From contig NC_019791.1 in assembly GCF_000317795.1 (NCBI RefSeq), positions 1 through 64,000 of the forward strand: a stretch of 64,000 bases of DNA, written 5' to 3'. The number at the start of each line of letters is the position of its first letter. Position 1 is the stretch's first letter. Made by a program: the position numbers and the translations under genes. Source of the DNA: Caldisphaera lagunensis DSM 15908 (GTDB taxonomy: Archaea; Thermoproteota; Thermoprotei_A; Sulfolobales; Acidilobaceae). Below, one piece after another: positions 63,101 through 64,000 of this stretch. The notes beneath the pieces were generated by a model. The model saw only the letters and a list, made by a program, of their open reading frames with translations. It was not told the origin of the DNA and did not search any database.

Positions 63101-64000
63101 ATACAGTTTTACTGTAGGAATACCCTTGCAGTACAATTCAACACTAAATGAATGGGTTGGAATATTATCATTACCTTCATTGAGCAACCCAGGTATATTT
63201 ACAGGTTTAAGTTCACTCGAATTATCAGGACCTTGGTCTCTAACCATTTCTGGAGAATCAGCATTTGGCCACGATATAGTATCAACTCCATATAATATTT
63301 ATTTGGAACCTTATACCTATGTAGGATCTATGTTATTAACGGAAAATAATTTAACATCATTGCCAATGGGAACGCAATTTGGAAACTCTATAACTGGAAT
63401 TTATTCATCAGAATTAATCATAGAAAATGCTTCTGTTACTATTGAAAATAGTTTAATTAACAATTTAACAATAATTAATTCAAAGGTCAAAGTAATAAAT
63501 TCAAAGGTCGAGACAATTTCATCAAAGAATTCGAAATTAGTATTGATTGATGATGATATAGGCCCAGGATCTATTGGGGTTACTTTGACTAATAGCAATG
63601 CAAACATAATCAACAGCTTGTTTGAAAACTTGCAATACGCATTTTATCAAGAAAATAGTACAGTGTATTTAAGCGGATTTAATGAATACAATGTTACAAG
63701 CTTATCTAAATTACCAAAGCCATCAATTGTAAGCACATATCCTGAAAACATTACAACTCCTATAAGCAATGTAATCGTGAACGTAACAGGTGTTAATATC
63801 GTTCCCACAGAGGTATTATTAAATGGGATCCCAGTTAACTTTTCTTATAAAAATATTAGTGGCTTATTAGAAATTATGATACCATTCAATTCTACAGAGT
63901 TACCCGATGGTACATACACAATAACAGTTGTGTTGAACAATGGATTACTTTATAATGTGAGCAGCAAGATATACAATAATTATCATCTGCTTTCACAAAA
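60186..64000 (+). CDS. Giant secreted sedolisin (S53) acid protease, partial
   Basis: Open from GTG 60186 (after AGGTGAT) to the window's end, at least 1271 residues. A signal sequence (about 1-36) leads to a pro-kumamolisin activation domain (about 40-200) and the S53 catalytic domain: Glu298 and Asp302 in ETALDVEAA, oxyanion Asp398 in SSGDNG, nucleophile Ser519 in GGTSLASPLWAG. Sedolisins are acid-active endopeptidases. After about residue 610 come beta-sandwich-like domains with many N-x-S/T sequons and a beta-helix-like segment near 63410-63640. The end is cut by the window. It is probably displayed at the cell surface of a thermoacidophile and glycosylated by AglB. Confidence 0.9.
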   Translation, partial: MGNILKSFLKLSSIGLIMVFIISAISPLTFALTNNANNNTYYYGSSLNGTFISDLPSNTMISFSIFLPPRNYNYLIFIAQQVSNKQMKPLSRNDVLNMFAPSSQEFNEILNTLKSDGFIITYQSPDRFSIMVEAPAYLVEKLFNIKLGLYKSYNGEIYYAPVNTPKIPSFLSNTLIFGLNNYTSFVAPHIIAGKIVNKYFVPNASNKLYALYVKKNQLAGAFTYYTPGDFEGAYNVTNIMKYSNKSSIAIIDAYGDPLIYQDIQEFDSMFNLPPANLTVIPIGPYHPSLGILPGWDIETALDVEAAQSMAPYAHIYLVVASNPMNALFEAIDYVVSENLANTVSMSWGSTENTIALTGFYTSNPLYTEEQLNLGYAYADYYFALGSAEGISFFASSGDNGAYDATPTLYGAVLFPSTSPFVTAVGGTSLFVNVTSGYLSSLNSTGTFGYENAWSVSPLYGTSEVGSTGGYSSLIPKPWYQIGVVNGTFRAVPDVAADANPYTGFVEIVMGSLTVIGGTSLASPLWAGIAADIDGYLNTSLGLLNPLLYDIYQNKTLYDMAFHQITFGYNGYYSATSGYNLVTGLGSPNAGILAEAIKDIISEPHLEVSVTTMQPGSTYPWYNYNTSFEVVSYITFQNGTSVTTGSFNAYIYTVNGLLEKVPLTYNGQYWVANVTIEPGNPPNTWTIVVNGTSNDLSGLGATDIDVGVGLAIISPFTAMLYPFGPPLFPNTPYPIEVYATLPNGMPDTNLTLNAYLIKNGVTYYSTELVNEGDGTYVGNIFLPYPDPQGVYTLLVNSSLGSVYTYEYFGEAIYESFVITPVNDGLPSTSPGETVTLAALVFNPIGLGMYTSNVFANIYNLSGYLVAQIPLTPTASGLQVGSYTIPANLSPGFYNVVFVSSENTSISPLFGYANQSFLVAPSGLQTTINAVSIAYEGQSIDIYANITYPNGTEVKFGTFTATLIPDQYYSSLLTYSFTVGIPLQYNSTLNEWVGILSLPSLSNPGIFTGLSSLELSGPWSLTISGESAFGHDIVSTPYNIYLEPYTYVGSMLLTENNLTSLPMGTQFGNSITGIYSSELIIENASVTIENSLINNLTIINSKVKVINSKVETISSKNSKLVLIDDDIGPGSIGVTLTNSNANIINSLFENLQYAFYQENSTVYLSGFNEYNVTSLSKLPKPSIVSTYPENITTPISNVIVNVTGVNIVPTEVLLNGIPVNFSYKNISGLLEIMIPFNSTELPDGTYTITVVLNNGLLYNVSSKIYNNYHLLSQ

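Overview
The window looks like the main chromosome of a thermoacidophilic crenarchaeon (Thermoproteota). G+C is low (about 30 % by eye). The supporting genes are Cren7, the Orc1/Cdc6 initiator, RadA, TFB, an RPC34-like subunit with its Cys4 motif, NAC, aCPSF-type beta-CASP nuclease, pelota, A-type ATPase subunit D, SRP19 and 7S RNA, Gar1, Nep1, archaeal Trm10, and an editing-only threonyl-tRNA synthetase of the split crenarchaeal type. A secreted sedolisin and a rusticyanin-like cupredoxin point to acidic conditions. An Acidilobales member such as Caldisphaera would fit, but this is inference.

Layout. 1-8.6 kb is informational and housekeeping: orc1/cdc6, a DUF99 nuclease-like gene, an MBL hydrolase, cren7, a zinc ribbon, ThrRS-ed, radA, a prepilin peptidase, a HIT protein, a DHH phosphoesterase and eL38. 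8.6-19.9 kb mixes CoA and carbon metabolism (YdiF-type CoA-transferase, phosphoglycolate phosphatase, 4-hydroxybutyryl-CoA dehydratase) with aCPSF, NAC, a TauE/DUF1634 exporter pair, a CDGSH protein, a dUTPase-like gene, a PfkB kinase and a blue copper protein. 20.2-22.7 kb is an AglB/STT3 oligosaccharyltransferase split by a frame change. 22.8-31.1 kb is mostly minus strand: two DUF131 paralogues, YbjQ, Trm112, GlmM-type mutase, Nep1, UPF0282, Trm10, RNase HII, a DUF59 protein and a CinA-like protein. tRNA-Ala(GGC) and the SRP RNA lie at 31.2 and 33.0-33.3 kb. 33.4-39.9 kb has an ABC exporter, a class II amidotransferase, an MFS carrier, an IMPase-family phosphatase, pelota and atpD. 39.9-44.2 kb encodes a 1405-residue RecQ-like helicase with a predicted N-terminal membrane anchor and a large unassigned N-terminal half. 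44.2-51.1 kb has TFB-Gar1, RPC34-SRP19, a compact heme (Ahb) operon with fused AhbA-AhbB, and tRNA-Arg(CCT). 51.5-57.0 kb is a CoA-activation region (AMP-forming ligase, HIT protein, two-subunit CoA-transferase-like pair, crotonase) separated by long non-coding, apparently decayed stretches. 58-64 kb has homoserine dehydrogenase, hexulose-phosphate synthase and the start of a giant sedolisin that runs off the window.

How the genes connect. The last four genes of the 46.9-50.9 kb cluster account for siroheme formation from precorrin-2, its decarboxylation and conversion to heme. ACS, CoA-transferases, crotonase and 4-hydroxybutyryl-CoA dehydratase together suggest metabolism of short C2-C4 acyl-CoAs, but a complete pathway is not visible. 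Hexulose-phosphate synthase fits archaeal pentose supply by the reverse RuMP route. Nep1, Trm10, Trm112, Gar1 and a candidate C/D box sRNA represent RNA modification.

The least explained items are the membrane-anchored helicase, the split STT3, a CoA-transferase pair in which His replaces the catalytic Glu, and an antisense C/D-like RNA overlapping the 3' end of the phosphoglycolate phosphatase gene. No CRISPR array and no intact insertion sequence were seen.
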